From assembly GCF_000719115.1 (NCBI RefSeq), contig NZ_JOEA01000013.1, forward strand, positions 186,001-250,000: a stretch of 64,000 bases of DNA, in the 5' to 3' direction. Source of the stretch: Lentzea albidocapillata. GTDB lineage: Bacteria; Actinomycetota; Actinomycetes; Mycobacteriales; Pseudonocardiaceae. Every line of letters begins with the position of its first letter. Position 1 is the stretch's first letter. Positions 36,127 to 45,244 of this stretch are shown here, piece after piece. The notes below the pieces were generated by a model. The model saw only the letters and a list, made by a program, of their open reading frames with translations, made no database searches and was not told the origin of the DNA. The translations under genes were made by a program, and so were the position numbers.

Positions 36127-37185
36127 GTGGACATGTTCTGGCACGACGACTGCCTCGAGCACGACGCCGGTGAGGGCCTGTGGGAGCTGCCGGGCTCCTG
36201 GCCGTGGCTCGACGTCGCCGAACCGCATCCGGAGACGGCGGCGAGGCTGCGCACGTTCCGGCACGCGCTGACGCACGGTCCCGTGGCGCCGCACTTGAAG
36301 TGGCACGAGGGGCGGCATGCGTCCGTCGACGAGCTTCTGCGCGTGCACACAGCGGGGTACTTGGATTCGTTGCGCGTATCGGAGCGTGTGGCGCTGGACG
36401 TGAACACGGTCGTAGGGCCGGAGACGTGGCGTGCGGCGTCTGCGGCGGCGGGGACGGCGTTGGCGGCGCTGGAGTCCGGTGCGCCGGTGGCGTACGCGCT
36501 CGTGCGGCCGCCGGGGCACCACGCGCAGCCGGACATGGCGGATGGCTACTGCTTCGTGAACAACGCGGCATTAGTGGCGGAAACCGCGCGACGGCAAGGG
36601 ATGCGGGTCGCGGTCCTCGACTGGGACGTGCACCACGGCAACGGCACGCAGGAGGTGTTCTACGACCGGCCGGACGTGCTGACCATCTCGGTGCACATGC
36701 GGCACGGCTCGTGGGGCACCAACCACCCGCAGACGGGCGCGCCGTCAGAAGTGGGCGCCAACGGCAGAAACGTCAACATCGAGCTGTCACTCGGTGCGGG
36801 CGACACGCCATATATGCGCGCGCTTGACGAGATCGCTTTCCCACTGCTGCGCGAGTTCGAGCCGGACCTGCTGGTGTGCGCGTCCGGGTTCGACGGATCG
36901 GCGTTCGACCCCAACGGGCGCCACAACCTCACGGCGGACGGGTACCGCGAGATCGGGCGGCGGGTGGCGTCGTTCGGACCGCGGGCCGTGCTCACCCAGG
37001 AGGGCGGCTACCTGCGCGGGTACTCGGCGCTGTGCCTGCACGCGCTGGTCGAGGGCCTGCTGCGGCTGCCGGAGCCGTTGCTCGAGGATCCGCTGGCCTA
37101 CGTGCCGGACGACAGCCGGTCGGCGGACGCGGACCTCGAGCGCGTCAGGGCCGCCCTGAAGCCTTTTTGGCCCGGCGTGCTGTGA
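36127..37185 (+). CDS. Histone deacetylase/AcuC/AphA-family enzyme (class II-like)
   Basis: 352 residues from GTG 36127; ATG 36133 is equally possible. Zn-dependent deacetylase motifs: [34 protein letters not shown] (zinc ligands Asp and His), [10 protein letters not shown], and LVCASGFDG with the second zinc Asp. Family members remove acetyl groups from protein lysines, acetoin-pathway acetyl-CoA synthetase or acetylpolyamines; which one is not clear. Stands alone, with no neighbouring acetyltransferase. Confidence 0.9.
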   Translation: MDMFWHDDCLEHDAGEGLWELPGSWPWLDVAEPHPETAARLRTFRHALTHGPVAPHLKWHEGRHASVDELLRVHTAGYLDSLRVSERVALDVNTVVGPETWRAASAAAGTALAALESGAPVAYALVRPPGHHAQPDMADGYCFVNNAALVAETARRQGMRVAVLDWDVHHGNGTQEVFYDRPDVLTISVHMRHGSWGTNHPQTGAPSEVGANGRNVNIELSLGAGDTPYMRALDEIAFPLLREFEPDLLVCASGFDGSAFDPNGRHNLTADGYREIGRRVASFGPRAVLTQEGGYLRGYSALCLHALVEGLLRLPEPLLEDPLAYVPDDSRSADADLERVRAALKPFWPGVL

Positions 37186-37206
37186 CGCCGGGCCCGTCCT
37201 GACCAG

Positions 37207-37467
37207 CTACCTGCCGAGCGGGCCGCGGCCCATCTTGAGCAGGATCATGGCGAGGTCCTTGCCCTCCGGGCCGAGCGGCCGGTAGCGGTTGAGCACGTCG
37301 ATCTCGCGGTTGTGCACGATCTTCGTGCCGCCGGCCGCCATCCGGGCCGCACCGATGATCTTGGATATCTCGACGCGCCGTTGCACCAGGCGGAGGATCT
37401 CCGCGTCGAGGTGGTCGATCTCCTCGCGCAGCTCGTTGATGTCGGGGTCAGTGGTGGTGTCCATCAT
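37207..37467 (-). CDS. aroQ: Chorismate mutase, AroQ type
   Basis: 86 residues, all-helical AroQ fold: INELREEIDHLDAEILRLVQRRVEISKIIG has the helix-1 Arg and the [R/K]xxxSxxIG pattern; later NREIDVLNRYRPLG and the Gly-rich end are as in actinobacterial secondary chorismate mutases (M. tuberculosis Rv0948c, 90 aa, same position beside uvrD1). Converts chorismate to prephenate for Phe and Tyr. These short enzymes act in complex with DAHP synthase. Expression is likely set by the attenuator upstream. Confidence 0.92.
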   Translation of the reverse strand: MMDTTTDPDINELREEIDHLDAEILRLVQRRVEISKIIGAARMAAGGTKIVHNREIDVLNRYRPLGPEGKDLAMILLKMGRGPLGR

Positions 37468-37507
37468 TGATGACCTCTCGAGAACTTCGAGTCCTGGCCC
37501 GGAAGCG

Positions 37508-37543
37508 ACGAAGCCCCGGGGTCCGAGGACTCCGGGGCTTCGT
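37508..37543 (-). terminator. Attenuator terminator upstream of chorismate mutase
   Basis: On the minus strand, ACGAAGCCCCGG (37543-37532) pairs with CCGGGGCTTCGT (37519-37508). It lies between the leader ORF stop (37559) and the mutase start (37467). Nine bases spanning its 5' arm and loop (37535-37527) are perfectly complementary to 37584-37576 within the leader ORF, giving an alternative antiterminator pairing. Confidence 0.75.
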
Positions 37544-37558
37544 GGTGGCTTTTCAGCG

Positions 37559-37621
37559 CTAGACGACCACGGGAGCCGGAGTCCGGGTCCCGTAGAAAAA
37601 CTCGAAGAACGTCGCGCGCAT
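37559..37621 (-). CDS. Phe/Tyr-rich leader peptide of chorismate mutase attenuator
   Basis: A 20-codon ORF starting at ATG 37621 and ending TAG. It encodes Met-Arg-Ala-Thr, then Phe-Phe-Glu-Phe-Phe-Tyr-Gly: four Phe and one Tyr in seven codons, at codons 5-11. Codons 13-16 contain the GGACTCCGG segment that can pair with the terminator arm downstream. This is the arrangement of classical ribosome-mediated attenuation: stalling at Phe codons leaves the antiterminator free, whereas full translation to the stop covers it. The product is the end of the Phe/Tyr pathway served by the adjacent gene, which supports the reading. Confidence 0.75.
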   Translation of the reverse strand: MRATFFEFFYGTRTPAPVVV

Positions 37622-37830
37622 GGATTCAGTGTTGCACAGAACCTCCGGGGCCCGCCAAGTTCGGGCCGTGAACAGGCTCACCAGGTGGGACGTGCGGGCC
37701 GCAGGCAGGGCCTGTCCGTCTTCCGGGCAGAACTTCATGATCGACACCAGCACCTGATAGTTCCTGCTCATCGAACACATGGTCGGGCGGTACCGGATTT
37801 GTCGGTGCCGCCCGGTACCGTGGATGGACG

Positions 37831-40143
37831 ATGAGCGCCTTGTTCGACTTGCCTTCAAGTCCCCCCGTTTCCCGCGCGGGCCACCTGCTCGACGACCTGA
37901 ACCCCGCGCAGCGCCGTGCCGTCGAGCACGCCGGTTCCCCGCTGCTGGTGGTGGCGGGCGCCGGCTCGGGCAAGACGCGCGTCCTCACCCGTCGGATCGC
38001 GTACCTGCTCGCGGCGCGTGACGTGCACCCGGGCCAGATCATGGCCATCACGTTCACGAACAAGGCCGCCGCCGAGATGAAGGAGCGCGTCGCCGACATG
38101 GTGGGCGCCCGCGCCCGCTCGATGTGGGTGTCGACGTTCCACTCGATGTGCGTGCGCGTGATGCGCCGGGACGCGAAGGTCCTGGGCATGTCGTCGAACT
38201 TCTCGATCTACGACAGCGACGACTCGCGCCGCCTCATCACGCTCGTCGCCAGAGACCTCGACCTCGACCCGAAGAAGTACGCGGCCCGCACCCTCGCCGT
38301 GCACATCTCGAACCTCAAGAACGAGCTCATCGACCCGGAGACCGCAGCCGCCCAGGCCACGAACGACCTGGAACGCCGCGTGGCCGAGGTCTACGCCGTC
38401 TACCAGCGCCGCCTGGGCGAGTCGAACTCGCTCGACTTCGACGACCTGATCATGAGGACCGTCGAACTCCTGCAGCGCTTCCCGGACGTGGCAGAGCACT
38501 ACCGCCGCCGCTTCCGCCACGTCCTGGTCGACGAGTACCAGGACACGAACCACGCGCAGTACACCCTCGTGCGCGAACTGGTCGGCAAGGCGGGCGGCGA
38601 GCTCCCCCCGGCCGAACTCTGCGTGGTGGGCGACGCGGACCAGTCCATCTACGCCTTCCGCGGCGCCACGATCCGCAACATCGTGGAGTTCGAGCGCGAC
38701 TACCCGGACGCGACCACGATCCTGCTGGAGCAGAACTACCGCTCCACACAGAACATCCTGACGGCCGCGAACGCGGTGATCTCCCGCAACCCGAACCGCC
38801 GCGCCAAGTCGCTCTGGTCCGACCTCGGCGAGGGCGAGAAGATCGTCGGCTACGTAGCGGACAACGAGCACGACGAGGCGGCGTTCGTAGCCAACGAAAT
38901 CGACCGCCTGGTAGACGGCGGCGAGGTCAACAACTCCGAGATCGCCGTCTTCTACCGCACCAACAACCAGTCGCGGGTCTTCGAAGAGATCTTCATCCGC
39001 CTGGGCCTCCCGTACCGAGTAGTGGGCGGCGTCCGCTTCTACGAGCGCCGAGAGGTCCGCGACGCCCTCGCGTACCTGCGAACCCTGGCCAACCCGGAAG
39101 ACACGGTCTCACTCCGCCGAATCCTGAACGTCCCGAAACGAGGCATCGGCGACCGGGCGGAAGCCTGCGTCTCGGCCTACGCGGAACGCGAACGAGTCAG
39201 CTTCGCCGCAGCCCTCCGCGAAGCGGTGAACGACCGGGTCCCGATGCTGAACCCGCGCTCCCGCAACGCGATCGCAGGCTTCGTGGAAATGATGGACCAA
39301 CTCGGCGAGATGGTCGCGCGCGAGGACGACGTGGCCGACATCCTCGAAGCGGTCCTGGACAAGACCGGCTACCGCACCGAACTGGAAGCCAGCGAAGACC
39401 CGCAAGACCACACGAGGATCGAAAACCTCAACGAACTGGTCACCGTCGCCCGGGAGTTCACCGAACTGGAGCTCCCCGAGGGCGCAGACCCGGTCCCGTC
39501 CCTACCGGCATTCCTCGAACGCGTCTCCCTCGTTGCAGACGCGGACTCGATCCCGGACGCCGACTCAGACGGCGTGGTCACCCTGATGACCATCCACACG
39601 GCAAAGGGCCTCGAATACCCGGTCGTCTTCAGCACGGGCTGGGAAGACGGCGTCTTCCCGCACATGCGAGCACTGGGAGACCCAGCCGAACTGGCAGAAG
39701 AACGCCGCCTCGCCTACGTGGGCATCACCAGGGCCCAACGCCGCCTCTACCTCTCCAGGGCCCTGGTGAGGTCGGCCTGGGGCCAGCCCTCGGCAAACCC
39801 GGCCTCCCGCTTCCTGGGCGAAATCCCGGAAGACCTGCTGGACTGGCGCCGAGTAGAGCCCTCCCGCTCAGGCCCGGCAGCAGCCACGACCTGGAGCCGC
39901 TCAGCCTCAGGCGGCATAGCCTCCCGAGGCCTCTCCCGCCCGGCCCCAGGCAAAGCGGGCTGGAAGGACGCCCCAGCCCTGAAGCTGGACGTAGGCGACC
40001 GAGTAACCCACGACAAGTACGGCCTGGGCCGAGTAGTGGCAGTGGACGGCGCGGGCCTAAGGGCAACAGCAACGATCGACTTCGGCGGCGCAGGCACAGT
40101 CCGCCTGATGCTCATCGGCAGCGTCCCAATGACAAAACTCTGA
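37831..40143 (+). CDS. pcrA: ATP-dependent DNA helicase, PcrA/UvrD1 type
   Basis: 770 residues. SF1 helicase: Q motif (LNPAQRRAV), Walker A GAGSGKTR (43-50), ITFTNKAA, DEYQDTN (motif II), VGDADQSIYAFRGA, later VTLMTIHTAKGLEYPVVF and ERRLAYVGITRA (motifs V, VI). The C-terminal Tudor-like RNAP-binding domain (DVGDRVTHDKYGLGRVVAV) is typical of PcrA and UvrD1. It acts in nucleotide-excision repair and replication-transcription conflicts. Orthologue of M. tuberculosis Rv0949. The 3' half of the gene uses many more A-ending codons than the 5' half. Confidence 0.97.
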   Translation: MSALFDLPSSPPVSRAGHLLDDLNPAQRRAVEHAGSPLLVVAGAGSGKTRVLTRRIAYLLAARDVHPGQIMAITFTNKAAAEMKERVADMVGARARSMWVSTFHSMCVRVMRRDAKVLGMSSNFSIYDSDDSRRLITLVARDLDLDPKKYAARTLAVHISNLKNELIDPETAAAQATNDLERRVAEVYAVYQRRLGESNSLDFDDLIMRTVELLQRFPDVAEHYRRRFRHVLVDEYQDTNHAQYTLVRELVGKAGGELPPAELCVVGDADQSIYAFRGATIRNIVEFERDYPDATTILLEQNYRSTQNILTAANAVISRNPNRRAKSLWSDLGEGEKIVGYVADNEHDEAAFVANEIDRLVDGGEVNNSEIAVFYRTNNQSRVFEEIFIRLGLPYRVVGGVRFYERREVRDALAYLRTLANPEDTVSLRRILNVPKRGIGDRAEACVSAYAERERVSFAAALREAVNDRVPMLNPRSRNAIAGFVEMMDQLGEMVAREDDVADILEAVLDKTGYRTELEASEDPQDHTRIENLNELVTVAREFTELELPEGADPVPSLPAFLERVSLVADADSIPDADSDGVVTLMTIHTAKGLEYPVVFSTGWEDGVFPHMRALGDPAELAEERRLAYVGITRAQRRLYLSRALVRSAWGQPSANPASRFLGEIPEDLLDWRRVEPSRSGPAAATTWSRSASGGIASRGLSRPAPGKAGWKDAPALKLDVGDRVTHDKYGLGRVVAVDGAGLRATATIDFGGAGTVRLMLIGSVPMTKL

Positions 40144-40855
40144 CGAGCCACCCCCACCCGCCACCCGATCGCAGCGAAGCCAAAGGCGAGCAGTCCAAGC
40201 ACACGCTCATGGGCACACATCCCACCCGCGACGCCGCAGGCGAGCCGTCCTTACCGAACGTTCTGGGTGGCTCGACTCGTGACGAAGCCACCCCACCAAC
40301 GCGCCCCACAAAGCAACGCGCCTCCGCCCAACGCAACAGGCGTGCCATCAACCCGCTCATGGCGTAGACCCCGGCTTTGGATCAGATTGGCGGGGTCTGG
40401 GGCGGAGCCCCAGGAATCAGCCGGAACATCCCCCAGCACGGTGACCACCCACGGACAACAAACCGGCGGCCGCCAACGCACCAGGGAGACGGCCAACGCA
40501 ACCGACGCGCCCCTTGACCAGCACCAACACCCACCCCCAAGAAAATCCGGAGAAATCCCCAAAATCCGCGCAACGGCAAGCCACTACGTACGTCTATGTG
40601 GGTGTCGCAAGCAGCACAGCCAGGGAACGTTCGGGGCGGTCCAGGGCACAACGAGCAGCCTGCAGACACAGGGGAGCGAAGGGACGGCGGGGGCCTAACT
40701 TCGCGGCGAAGTGCGGCCGGACCGAACGGGAGAGCGGTCCGGCCGCACTGTCTTCTGAAGATCGACGCAGGTCAGCCCCACCGCGTCCAAAAATTGTCAG
40801 ACCCCAGGAGCATCATCGACCGCATGAGGCCACAACCCCGGCGGGAGAGCTCAAA
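40144..40855. other. T-poor, C/A-rich stretch without a convincing gene
   Basis: About 710 bp after pcrA. The plus strand is extremely poor in T: 40441-40560 has only five T in 120 bases. Open frames exist on both strands but only because stop codons need T or the complementary A pattern; their translations are low-complexity and look non-protein. It contains one short hairpin (40397-40413). The skew continues from the end of pcrA and fades by about 41070. Confidence 0.7.
40397..40413. repeat. Short GC hairpin CTGGGGC/GCCCCAG
   Basis: Seven-base arms with a GGA loop, preceded by GGCGGGGT. Similar GC hairpins with 'ggggcggagcccc' cores recur between genes in many actinomycete genomes. It could be a weak terminator for pcrA, ~250 bp downstream. 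Confidence 0.45.
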
Positions 40856-41074
40856 TTGGATCACGTACTGGCCGGCGCCCTGCACGAACGTGTGTTCGCA
40901 ATCCTCAACCAGCTGGAATCTCCGGAGACCATCAGGCTGGTCGAAGCCTGGCGCACCCTGCTGCGCCACCACGAACCAACGGAGAGCGGGGCCTGCAAGG
41001 CCTGCGGCCCACGCTGGCGCAAACACATGTGCTCAGTCTGGCGCATAGCGGCGACCTACTTCGCACGCGACTAG
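40856..41074 (+). CDS. Small protein with Cys/His cluster
   Basis: 72 residues from TTG 40856, which has GGGAGAG 7 nt upstream; no ATG or GTG gives the whole conserved-looking part. Helical start (HVLAGALHERVFAILNQLES), then C-K-A-C and H-x-C spaced as CKACG...KHMCSVWRIAATYF, a plausible zinc ribbon. Codon use resembles the 3' part of pcrA. Function unknown; the start is uncertain. Confidence 0.5.
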   Translation: MDHVLAGALHERVFAILNQLESPETIRLVEAWRTLLRHHEPTESGACKACGPRWRKHMCSVWRIAATYFARD

Positions 41075-41127
41075 AGCGACGCTAGAGGCTCCTGGGCCAC
41101 CTGAGCCCTCTGAGTCGACCAAAACAC

Positions 41128-41155
41128 CCTGACCCACACCACGAGGTGGGCCAGG
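41128..41155. terminator. Possible terminator between small Cys/His gene and M23 peptidase gene
   Basis: CCTG-a-CCCAC (41128-41137) pairs with GTGGG-c-CAGG (41146-41155) around an 8-nt loop, one mismatch, no T run. It lies between converging genes. The rest of 41075-41253 shows nothing else. Confidence 0.4.
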
Positions 41156-41253
41156 AGCAGAACGACCGTCAGGAAGCTACTCAGCCGTAGTTCAGGAAAT
41201 CCCGAACCAGGGATCCGAAGATCCGTGCGCCAACTGCCGAAAGACCCGGTGGA

Positions 41254-42042
41254 TCAGACCGTCACGCCACGAGCGTTCAGCCAGGTCAGCGGGTTGACCT
41301 TCTGGCCGCCCGGGTTCCAGACCTCGAAGTGCAGGTGGGGTCCGGTGGAGAAGCCGCGGTTGCCCATGCGGGCGATCTGCTGACCTGCCTTGACCTGCTG
41401 GCCTTCGCGGACGCCGATCGTGTCCATGTGGCCGTAGACGGTGATGGTGCCGTCGGCGTGCTGCACGCGGACCCAGAGGCCGAAGCCGGACGCGGGACCC
41501 GCCTCGATGATCACGCCGTCCGCGGCGGAGACGATCGGGGTGCCGATGGGGCCCGCGATGTCGATGCCGAGGTGCATGGTGCCCCAGCGGCCGCCGTAGC
41601 CGGAGGTGAACTCGCCGGCGGCGGGGCGGACGAACTTCGGGCGCTTCTTCTCGGCCTCGACGGTCTCACGCTGGGTCGTGAGCTGCTGGCTGCGCACGAG
41701 CTTGGCGGCCTCGGCGGAACCCTCTGTCGTGGTCTTGGAGACCGCGAGAATCTGCGGCGCGGAGGCGGTGTCGCCGCCCACGCCGTCGAAGGTGGCGGCG
41801 CCGTCAGCGTGGTTCGCGAGCTGGACGTCCTTGCTGTCGTTCGCTGCGGCCTGGCCGATCTGGCCTGCGCCTGCCGCTGCGAACGCGCCTACTGCGACGG
41901 CGGCGACGACGATTCGTCCGCGAAGCGCCGACGGTGGTGGGGGGAGCCGGTGAGAGCTGACCGGGCGCGCGGTGGCGCGGTCGACTGCCTCTTCAAGCGC
42001 AGCACTGCGTTCATGGCCGCCGGGGGAGCGGTGGTGACTCAA
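41254..42042 (-). CDS. M23-family (LytM) cell-wall peptidase, Rv0950c position
   Basis: 262 residues if started at TTG 42042, which has GGAAGGG 7-12 nt upstream; the frame is open to TTG 42198, so the start is uncertain. Signal-anchor-like helix (IVVAAVAVGAFAAAGAG), a linker, then the LytM domain: HLGIDIAGPIGTPI with zinc ligands H and D of HxxxD, VYGHMDTI, and GPHLHFEVW with the catalytic HxH. All active-site residues are present, so it is a live endopeptidase of peptide cross-links. Same place as Rv0950c between uvrD1 and sucC in M. tuberculosis. Confidence 0.88.
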   Translation of the reverse strand: MSHHRSPGGHERSAALEEAVDRATARPVSSHRLPPPPSALRGRIVVAAVAVGAFAAAGAGQIGQAAANDSKDVQLANHADGAATFDGVGGDTASAPQILAVSKTTTEGSAEAAKLVRSQQLTTQRETVEAEKKRPKFVRPAAGEFTSGYGGRWGTMHLGIDIAGPIGTPIVSAADGVIIEAGPASGFGLWVRVQHADGTITVYGHMDTIGVREGQQVKAGQQIARMGNRGFSTGPHLHFEVWNPGGQKVNPLTWLNARGVTV

Positions 42043-42250
42043 AGCTTGCCCTTCCGCCTTCGGGGAGCCTGATCTGGTGGACGCCGGGCGGGGGATTCCC
42101 GGTGAGTCAAAATTCGGGGTTCTGACTCGGTGTCCTTCTGTGATCAGACCGTGACAACGGACCGGGGGACGATAACGGCGCGGAGCCTCGGAGGGCAAAC
42201 CCCAGTTCGTTATGTCCCCCCAATGGGCGTCGACCTGCGGCTTTTATCTG

Positions 42251-43231
42251 TCAACTGTGACGATCGGTGATCTGAGACGGCCGACACGCCTCACCGCCAG
42301 CGGCGATGGGGTGAGTTGACAAGTCATCCGATCGGGTGATGGCCGTCACAACTACGTGAAGCGTCCTCGTGTCAACCGGCAAAGAGAGGTGACCTGAATC
42401 ACGTATCTGATGCTCTTCGATGAGCAACGACGGGTGCTCCAGCCGGGCGTTGCGCTGAGGCACGATGACCTGATCCATCTCCGACCAGACCACGACGAAG
42501 CGCGTGCGGCACGGCCGGCAGGGCTCGGCGAGTTCCGTGAGCAACTCGGAGCCGGGCCGCAGCTGCCGGGTCAGCGGCGTCGGCAGCAGATAGGCGGCGA
42601 GGGTGCCGTTGTGCGGTGTACCCAGAGTGACGAGTGAGCGCACGCGTGAGTCGCCGTGCAGCCGTTGCACGTAGTACCTGGCGATGAGCCCGCCCAGCGA
42701 ATGGCCGACCACGTGCACCTGTTCGGAACCGGTCTGCTCGCAGATGCGCTCGATGTGCGCGCCGAGCAGGGCGGCGGAACGGCGGACGTCCCCGGTCAAC
42801 GCCGTCAGCACGCTGTAGTTGATGGCGTGGACCACACCGAAGCCCCGCCTTCGCAGCGCCCCCGACAGCACCGCGAAGGCGGAACGGTTGTCCCCGATGC
42901 CATGCACCAACACGATCGGGGTGCCCGCCGCGTCCATCGCCGAAACCACCAGCCCGCGCTGACGGGGTGGCAGGCCGTCGGTGCGGTAGTGCCGGTACTG
43001 GCCGTCCGGCCGCAGTTGCTCGGTGATCGCACCCCACGGGTAGAGCACCGCGTGGGCCGTCAGCCAGGCCGCTTCCATCGCGACCCCGCGCATGCCGCCG
43101 GGCGTGGCCATCGCCCGCAGCGCGACCTTTACTTCCTCCGCGACGTCCCGGGCCGTGTGGACGCCCCAGCCGGCGCGGTCGAGAGCCGCGTCAGTCAGAC
43201 GCGTGATCCACGACCGGCCGCTCTCGCTCAT
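42251..43231 (-). CDS. Alpha/beta-hydrolase, triacylglycerol-lipase-like
   Basis: 326 residues from ATG 43231 (GTG 43258 also in frame). PIVLVHGIGDNRSAF (oxyanion region), nucleophile Ser in VVGHSLGGLIARYY, catalytic His probably in DSGHLSLP. The N-terminal ~100 residues are helical and partly hydrophobic. The family includes esterases and lipases acting on acyl glycerols or cell-envelope lipids. No recognised signal peptide; may be membrane-associated. Inserted relative to the mycobacterial gene order. Confidence 0.85.
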   Translation of the reverse strand: MSESGRSWITRLTDAALDRAGWGVHTARDVAEEVKVALRAMATPGGMRGVAMEAAWLTAHAVLYPWGAITEQLRPDGQYRHYRTDGLPPRQRGLVVSAMDAAGTPIVLVHGIGDNRSAFAVLSGALRRRGFGVVHAINYSVLTALTGDVRRSAALLGAHIERICEQTGSEQVHVVGHSLGGLIARYYVQRLHGDSRVRSLVTLGTPHNGTLAAYLLPTPLTRQLRPGSELLTELAEPCRPCRTRFVVVWSEMDQVIVPQRNARLEHPSLLIEEHQIRDSGHLSLPVDTRTLHVVVTAITRSDDLSTHPIAAGGEACRPSQITDRHS

Positions 43232-43356
43232 ATGAGCGACGGTAGGTGATGAAGTCACGGGCTAGGAGTACCCGGCGGCTGTTTTCCACACGCGAACGAA
43301 TTTCGTCTTAATAGGTCACGCGCGACCACACACAGGTGTTGCTAGGTTCGCCCGCG

Positions 43357-45036
43357 ATGACTCGCACCGAGCTCGAGAACCAGACCCCGGCGGCCGCCAG
43401 GCTGCGCACGTCGTGGGCACTCGCCGCCGCAGGCTCCCTCCTCCTGACACTCGGGCCGCTGCTCGGCGTGGTCGACGGCGCCGAGCCCGCCTTCACGTCG
43501 TGGCCCCTGCTCGCACTGCTGGCGCTGTTGCCGCCGGTCGTCGCGGGTGTGCTGCTGATGCGCGGGCGCCCGTTCGTGGCGGCGGGGCTGATCGCGGCGG
43601 CCGGTGTCTTCGCGGTCGGCCGGCTGCTGAGCGACTTCCAGATCGTGCTCGACGCGATGGACGTGGCGAGGCCCGAGCTGTTCCGGCCGGACACCCTGGT
43701 CGCCGTCACGCCGTCGACCGGTGTGTGGCTGCTGATCGCCGGGCACGTGCTGGTCATCGCCGGCGGCGCGCTCTCGGCGGGTCGCGCCGGCATGCCCGCC
43801 GACGAGTCGGAGCCGCCGACCCTGGTCGCCTTCCCCGTGCTCATCGCCGCGATCGCCGCGATCGGCCTGCTGGGCAAGCCGATCATCTCGATCGATCCGT
43901 TCCAGCTGGACCGGGGGCCGTGGGAACTGCCGGTGCTCGGGCTGATCGGCGGACTGCTGGTCGCGGTGGCCGCGCCGCTCGCGACCGCGCTCGCGGCCAG
44001 TTCGCCCGACCCGGACACCCGTCAGGGCGGGACGATCGGCGTCTCGTTGTCCCTCCTCGCCGTCGTGGTGCCCCCTCTGGCCGTGGGTACCGTCGCGCCG
44101 GGCCTGAGCATCAGCGCGGGATCGGTCTCCGTGTTCACCGCCGCTCTTCTCCTGCCCGCCGTGCCTCTCCTCGGCCGGACGCTGCGACTGCTGCGCGGCA
44201 AGCGCGACGAGACGCACGACCCCGAGCTGCCTTCTGTTGGCCGGATGCACGTGACCGCCGGCGTCTTCGCCGTCCTCGCCGCCGTCGCGATGCTGGTCGG
44301 CGCGCTTCTGCCGCAGCTCGTCCTCACCACCGGCGGCACGGCACCCGGCCTGGCGTCCGTGAACCTGTTGTGGGTGGCCGGACTCGCGTTCGGCGTGCTC
44401 GGACTCCTCTTGTTCGTGCCAGCCGCGGCCGCGGTGGTGCGTCCGGCACTGCTGGGCGGTTACCTCGCCATGCAACTCGCCGCGGCGGGCATGACCGAGG
44501 TGGTGGTGGCGGCGAGTCAGGTGGGCGTCGCGCAACCGGGCGCCGGGTTCTGGCTGATGGTCGTCGAGGCCCCGCTCGGCCTGCTGGCACTCGCCTGCAC
44601 GGGCCTCGCGGGCGCGATCGAGCGGGAGAACGCGGGCGAGGTCAAGAAGGAGCAGGTGCCGGTGACCGAACTCGGCGCGGTGCTGCTCGCGGGACTCTTC
44701 GCGGTCGGCGCCTTCGTGCTGCCGACCATGCGCGGCGACCGGTACACGTCGCCCACGCTGATCCCGGACAGCGACCCCGCGGTCTCCTGGACGCTGCTGA
44801 TCTCCCTCACGCTGCTGATCATGACCCTCGTGCTGGCGTTCAGGTCGAGGCCCGCTCGCGGTGCCGCCACGCTCGCCGGCACGGCTCTGCTGCTCGGCGT
44901 CCGCGCGCTGGAGCTGCCGCTGACCGGTGATCGCGTCGAGGGCGCGGTGGCCGCACCCGGCACCTGGCTCGCGCTGGCGTCCATCGCGGCTCTGCTGGTC
45001 GCGGCCGGTTTGATGGGAGCTCGTTCGACCCGCTGA
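43357..45036 (+). CDS. Polytopic membrane protein of unknown function
   Basis: 559 residues from ATG 43357. About fourteen to fifteen hydrophobic helices spread over the whole length, with short loops; two longer cytoplasmic-looking loops (RLLRGKRDETHDPELPS near 280 and ERENAGEVKKEQ near 425). No transporter signature recognised. Lies just upstream of sucC on the same strand with a 208-bp gap. Probably actinobacteria-specific. Confidence 0.8.
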   Translation: MTRTELENQTPAAARLRTSWALAAAGSLLLTLGPLLGVVDGAEPAFTSWPLLALLALLPPVVAGVLLMRGRPFVAAGLIAAAGVFAVGRLLSDFQIVLDAMDVARPELFRPDTLVAVTPSTGVWLLIAGHVLVIAGGALSAGRAGMPADESEPPTLVAFPVLIAAIAAIGLLGKPIISIDPFQLDRGPWELPVLGLIGGLLVAVAAPLATALAASSPDPDTRQGGTIGVSLSLLAVVVPPLAVGTVAPGLSISAGSVSVFTAALLLPAVPLLGRTLRLLRGKRDETHDPELPSVGRMHVTAGVFAVLAAVAMLVGALLPQLVLTTGGTAPGLASVNLLWVAGLAFGVLGLLLFVPAAAAVVRPALLGGYLAMQLAAAGMTEVVVAASQVGVAQPGAGFWLMVVEAPLGLLALACTGLAGAIERENAGEVKKEQVPVTELGAVLLAGLFAVGAFVLPTMRGDRYTSPTLIPDSDPAVSWTLLISLTLLIMTLVLAFRSRPARGAATLAGTALLLGVRALELPLTGDRVEGAVAAPGTWLALASIAALLVAAGLMGARSTR

Positions 45037-45244
45037 AACGTGTCCTGGAACTCGCGTTCTCCTGCAACGCGCGCGTGCGCGTGATCGACCTCACCGCCGT
45101 TGAGACCGACCTCACCGGTGGTGGCGTGCGAGCGGTAGCCGCAGGTCGATAGTGTCTGGGCCCAGCCGCGTCAAGTGGGTTCGCTTGGCCCCTTGAGGAC
45201 CACCCAGGCGCGGTGTTCCGACACCGACGTCGCAGGAGACCCGA

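Noticed and set aside
37559..37858. A 99-codon minus-strand frame containing the Phe-rich segment
   Set aside because: The upstream part runs across the pcrA promoter region and is not protein-like; only the last 20 codons, with their own ATG, make sense as a leader peptide.
40267..40698. Open frames on both strands in the T-poor region
   Set aside because: They persist because of the base skew. The translations are low complexity (Pro/Arg/Gln) and no start has a ribosome site.
42043..42250. Possible c-di-AMP (ydaO-type) riboswitch upstream of the M23 peptidase
   Set aside because: Such riboswitches do precede cell-wall hydrolase genes in actinobacteria, and the gap has several G/C runs, but I could not match the conserved ydaO core segments.
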